The notes under the pieces: generated by a model
The model's input: the letters and a program-made list of their open reading frames with translations, nothing else
The model's database searches: none
What the model was told of the DNA's origin: nothing
Position numbers and translations under genes: made by a program
NCBI GenBank assembly: GCA_011775825.1
Contig: JAABYK010000463.1
Location: 9,201-26,217, forward strand
Source of the DNA: Candidatus Zhuqueibacterota bacterium
GTDB taxonomy: Bacteria > Zhuqueibacterota > Zhuqueibacteria > Oceanimicrobiales > Oceanimicrobiaceae
DNA length: 17,017 nt
Reading direction: 5' to 3'
Shown: in pieces, positions 14,113 to 17,017 of the stretch
How positions within the stretch are numbered: the stretch's first letter is position 1
How the letters are laid out: each line of letters begins with the position of its first letter

Positions 14113-14118
14113 TGTACA

Positions 14119-15702
14119 ATGATGAACATAAAGACTATCATGGCCAGAGGGTTGCGTTCAGCGAGAACGCTATTCGTTTTTGCAGGTATTTTGTTGGCCA
14201 ATCAGAGCTACAGTGGACAAAACTTTTACGTGTCTCCGCAAGGCTCCGATTCGAACAACGGCTCCATTACCTTACCTTGGAAAAATCTTGCATTTGCAGT
14301 AAGAAGGGTCAGTGCTGGCGACACCATCGTTATGCGAGGCGGGACGCATATCGTGGGAGAAGTCTGGATTGACCGCAACAAAGGTATGGGTGGCAGGCCA
14401 GGGCAATATCTTACCATCAAAGCCTATCCTGGCGAAGAGCCCATCTTGCAGCCTGGTCGTCGGCGTTTAATTCTTTGGGCTGACTACGTTCGGGTCGAAG
14501 GGTTACATTTTATTATGCCTTGGAGATGCGATGCCTTTGGTGGAGGATTACAAATCATCAACAATAAATTCACCGGACCGCAGCCAAAATTTGGGGCTAT
14601 TGAAACCGGTGGCACCGATATTTTGGTTGAAGGCAACTTTATCGAGTACGACGATACCGGCGGGAATACCCAAGATCACGGGATCTATGTGCATGCTGGT
14701 GAACGCATCATTATTAGAGATAACACAGTCATCGGCTCCAAAGGCTACGGTATTCATGTTTTTGATGAACATAAAAGCGCTGATCCCGCTGAATGGGCAG
14801 CCAATCCGTTCGTCATGAGAGATTATGTCTTGGAAGGTAACTTTGTTGCCGAGTCTCAAGAACGATCTGGCCTAATCATAGCGAAAGGTCGTGGTGGCAA
14901 CTACATTACTTTAGAAAATATGACCGTTGGTAACAATGTGTTTGTTGGCAATGCCCAATTTGGACTGTTCATCCGAGAAGGGGAAAATATCAAAGTTTAT
15001 AATAATACGCTTTATCTTAACGCTTTTGCTTCTTTACTCATCCGTTATCCATCACCAGAAGGCGGGGGCGTACCGGCAAGCGATATTACCATTGTGAACA
15101 ACATTTTTGTAACTCCTGTTAGCAAAGCTCATGTCCGTAATACTTCTTCAGGTGCCAACCTTGTGCTACAGAATAATCTGTATAACTCCAGTCCATTTTT
15201 AGAAGGCATTACGGACCCCAATGCTATTGTAGGAGATCCACAATTTGTTGACCCTAGAAAATATGATTTTCATCTTCAGGCTTCTTCTCCGGCCATCGAT
15301 GCTGGGATTGATGTTGGGTTGCCGTTTCAGGGTTCTGCCCCGGACTTGGGAGCCTATGAATTTGATGAGAGTCCTACTGGGGTGGAAGAGTCAGAAAGTC
15401 AGCCAAAAAGATTTTATTTACACCAAAACTACCCCAATCCATTCAATCCGGAAACCAAAATTGTTTATGATGTTTTAGCTCAGGCTCATATAACGATAAA
15501 TGTCTATGCCCTGACTGGAAGAAAAGTGGAAACACTTGTGAATGAAGAAAAAGCATCGGGGTCTTATGTGGTGCAATGGGATGGTAAAGACGCTCGGGGT
15601 AAGAGTGTGCCAAGCGGCATCTATTTCTATCGATTGGAAGTTTTATTTGAAGATAATCATGCTGTCTTTAGAGACACAAAACGAATGATATTACTGCGTT
15701 AA
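14119..15702 (+). CDS. Secreted right-handed parallel beta-helix protein with a C-terminal FlgD-like/type IX sorting domain
   Basis: The 527-residue protein begins with a basic N-terminus and hydrophobic stretch (TLFVFAGILLANQSYSG), a likely signal peptide. It continues with the DUF1565-like entry FYVSPQGSDSNNGS...PWKNLAFAV...GDTIVMRGGTH (36-76). Residues about 95-415 form repeated short strands with N-N and G-N-x-F turns (IINNKFTGP, VEGNFIEY, IRDNTVIGS, VNNIFVT), typical of pectate-lyase-like beta-helices. QDHGIYVH (185-192) and FDEHKS (215-220) are possible functional patches. The final 100 residues start with NYPNPFNPETKI (437-448) and end with SGIYFYRL...KRMILLR, the FlgD-like domain often used as a type IX secretion signal in FCB bacteria. 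It probably binds, cleaves or epimerises a polysaccharide at the cell surface; the reaction is not predictable. It is preceded by a sigma-54-like promoter and followed eight bases later by a paralogue. Confidence 0.85.
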   Translation: MMNIKTIMARGLRSARTLFVFAGILLANQSYSGQNFYVSPQGSDSNNGSITLPWKNLAFAVRRVSAGDTIVMRGGTHIVGEVWIDRNKGMGGRPGQYLTIKAYPGEEPILQPGRRRLILWADYVRVEGLHFIMPWRCDAFGGGLQIINNKFTGPQPKFGAIETGGTDILVEGNFIEYDDTGGNTQDHGIYVHAGERIIIRDNTVIGSKGYGIHVFDEHKSADPAEWAANPFVMRDYVLEGNFVAESQERSGLIIAKGRGGNYITLENMTVGNNVFVGNAQFGLFIREGENIKVYNNTLYLNAFASLLIRYPSPEGGGVPASDITIVNNIFVTPVSKAHVRNTSSGANLVLQNNLYNSSPFLEGITDPNAIVGDPQFVDPRKYDFHLQASSPAIDAGIDVGLPFQGSAPDLGAYEFDESPTGVEESESQPKRFYLHQNYPNPFNPETKIVYDVLAQAHITINVYALTGRKVETLVNEEKASGSYVVQWDGKDARGKSVPSGIYFYRLEVLFEDNHAVFRDTKRMILLR

Positions 15703-15709
15703 TCCACAA

Positions 15710-17017
15710 ATGCGAATGTTCAGGTTTTTTAAATTATACTTAACAAATATTTCAATTTTATTATCTTCTACTCTGTCGCATGTTTTGGCCGTTCAGAATT
15801 ATTATATTGCTCCTGATGGCGCTAACTCGAATGCCGGCTCCATAAACTCTCCCTGGCGTTCTTTGGACTATGCCGTGCGAGTGGCCAGGACTGGCGACAG
15901 CATCATTATGCGTGGCGGTATCTACAACATGGGCGAGCTCTTAATCGATAGCAGAAAAGGGATGGGTGGGCGACCTGGGCAATATCTTACTATTAAGGCT
16001 TTTAATGGCGAAGAGCCGATCTTACGTGGCCGTCGTCGTTTGATCGTTCATGCCAATTATGTACGCTTGGAGGGACTACATTTTGTGATGCCCTGGCGCT
16101 GCGAAGCCTTTGGTCGGGGCATTCAAATTGTCAACAACAAATTTACAGGCCCGCAACCAAAGTTTGGTGCCATTGAAACCGGCGGTTTAGATATTTTGAT
16201 TGAAGGCAACGTGATTCGGTATCACGGTTCAGATGGTGGTACGCAAGACCATGGCATTTATGTGCACAAGAGTGAACGCATCACGTTAAGAAATAACACC
16301 ATAATCGGTTCCAAGGGATACGGGATTCATGTTTATGACGAACATAAGTCCGTTAATCCAAGTTCATGGGCCGCTCATCCATTTGTAATGAAAGATTACC
16401 TGATTGAAGGGAATTTTGTTGCCAACTCCCGGGAACGGTCGGGCATGGTGATCGGGAAAGGTCGCGGTGGGAATTTTATTACCTTGGAAAATATAATCGT
16501 CCGAAACAATGTGTTTGCCAGGAATAAGGAATTTGGGCTGTTAATCAGGGAAGGTAGAAATATCACCGTTTTAAATAACACATTTTATTTTAACAAGCTT
16601 GCTTCTATACTGATTCGTTATCCATCGGAAGGGCTTAAACCCGTGAGCCAGGTCACGATTAAAAACAATATCTTTGTGTCTCATGGCCGTGGTCACGTCG
16701 GGAATACCTCAAATGGTGATGACATAACACTTGAGAACAACCTTTACAATTCAGAGCCACGTTTAAAAGGTATTGTGGATCCGAATCCAATTGTTGGAGA
16801 TCCTCATTTTGTGGATGTGACCAGTGATGATTTCCGTCTTCAACCTTCATCCCAGGCGATCGATGTGGGAATCTACGAAGGGCTGCCTTTTAATGGCTCA
16901 GCACCAGATTTAGGCGCGTTTGAGTTTTATGATTCATACAATGACATCCTATCGGAAGAAGCTCCCCCTGCAGAAGCCACATCCACTATTGCGGCTTCTG
17001 TTTCCGAAGAAATTACA
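15710..17017 (+). CDS. Secreted right-handed parallel beta-helix protein, paralogue of the preceding gene, 3' partial
   Basis: The frame starts at ATG 15710 (a second ATG is at 15716) and stays open for 436 codons to the end of the window. It begins with a basic, hydrophobic signal-like stretch (FRFFKLYLTNISILLSSTLS). It then aligns with the preceding protein throughout: YYIAPDGANSNAGS, GMGGRPGQYLTIKAF, NNKFTGPQPKFGAIETGG, QDHGIYVH, GSKGYGIHVYDEHKS, and the closing SSQAIDVGIYEGLPFNGSAPDLGAFEF. After the helix (about residue 407) it differs. Instead of the short linker to a sorting domain, it has an acidic, Ala/Glu/Ser/Thr-rich stretch (SEEAPPAEATSTIAAS) running off the end. It sits eight bases after the first gene with no clear ribosome binding site, so coupling is likely. 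It is a tandem duplicate under the same presumed promoter. The C-terminus is unknown. Confidence 0.85.
   Translation, partial: MRMFRFFKLYLTNISILLSSTLSHVLAVQNYYIAPDGANSNAGSINSPWRSLDYAVRVARTGDSIIMRGGIYNMGELLIDSRKGMGGRPGQYLTIKAFNGEEPILRGRRRLIVHANYVRLEGLHFVMPWRCEAFGRGIQIVNNKFTGPQPKFGAIETGGLDILIEGNVIRYHGSDGGTQDHGIYVHKSERITLRNNTIIGSKGYGIHVYDEHKSVNPSSWAAHPFVMKDYLIEGNFVANSRERSGMVIGKGRGGNFITLENIIVRNNVFARNKEFGLLIREGRNITVLNNTFYFNKLASILIRYPSEGLKPVSQVTIKNNIFVSHGRGHVGNTSNGDDITLENNLYNSEPRLKGIVDPNPIVGDPHFVDVTSDDFRLQPSSQAIDVGIYEGLPFNGSAPDLGAFEFYDSYNDILSEEAPPAEATSTIAASVSEEIT

Larger units (their letters stand above)
13494..14118. other. Intergenic region upstream of the beta-helix genes
   Basis: These 625 bases separate the glycan block from the secreted beta-helix genes. 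I see no convincing gene. Open frames on either strand begin at poor starts and show no domain. The stretch contains a short imperfect tandem repeat (13922-13972) and a near-consensus sigma-54 promoter (14020-14036), so it probably separates two transcription units. Confidence 0.6.

Noticed and set aside
13760..14119. 119-codon minus-strand frame in the intergenic region
   Set aside because: It runs through the tandem repeat and the sigma-54 promoter, has low-complexity sequence and no recognisable domain, and overlaps the true start of the beta-helix gene.

Overview
The window reads as a stretch of an uncultured Gram-negative bacterium, most likely of the FCB superphylum (Calditrichota/KSB1-like). 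The main reason is the C-terminal domain of the first beta-helix protein, which carries the NYPNPFNP...SGIYFYRL signature of FlgD-like/type IX secretion sorting domains that is abundant in those lineages. Base composition is moderate and coding is almost entirely on the + strand. The phylum assignment is inference. No rRNA, tRNA, CRISPR array, insertion sequence or integrase is visible.

Region 1 (1-2561) holds three co-directional genes: the 3' part of an alkaline-phosphatase-superfamily phosphodiesterase, a 63-residue ribbon-helix-helix protein that overlaps it out of frame behind a very strong ribosome binding site, and a three-helix membrane protein. The membrane protein resembles the EMC3/TMCO1/DUF106 branch of the Oxa1 superfamily and has a large extracytoplasmic domain between its second and third helices.

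Region 2 (2562-4556) is mostly non-coding or decayed sequence around one intact gene, a type II thioesterase (3077-3838). Both flanks contain short protein-like fragments without an intact gene, and several inverted repeats.

Region 3 (4557-13493) is a compact, probably co-transcribed surface-polysaccharide block: a GT-C-type membrane glycosyltransferase, an Sfp-type phosphopantetheinyl transferase, a sulfatase-fold enzyme with threonine in the nucleophile position, two tandem Wzx-like flippases overlapping by ATGA, a SAM methyltransferase, and an O-antigen ligase/polymerase (Wzy/WaaL) protein. A strong terminator-like hairpin lies inside the last gene.

Region 4 (13494-14118) is a 625-base intergenic stretch with a short imperfect tandem repeat and a near-consensus sigma-54 promoter. 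Region 5 (14119-17017) holds two tandem paralogous secreted right-handed beta-helix proteins. The first ends in a sorting-type domain; the second runs off the window.

Taken together, genes in region 3 could build, modify, flip and polymerise or ligate a surface glycan, and the beta-helix proteins could bind, cleave or epimerise it outside the cell. The thioesterase and phosphopantetheinyl transferase are hallmarks of NRPS/PKS or carrier-protein chemistry, but no carrier protein or synthetase lies in the window. Either a biosynthetic cluster lies nearby, or an acyl/peptidyl step is connected to this envelope locus.
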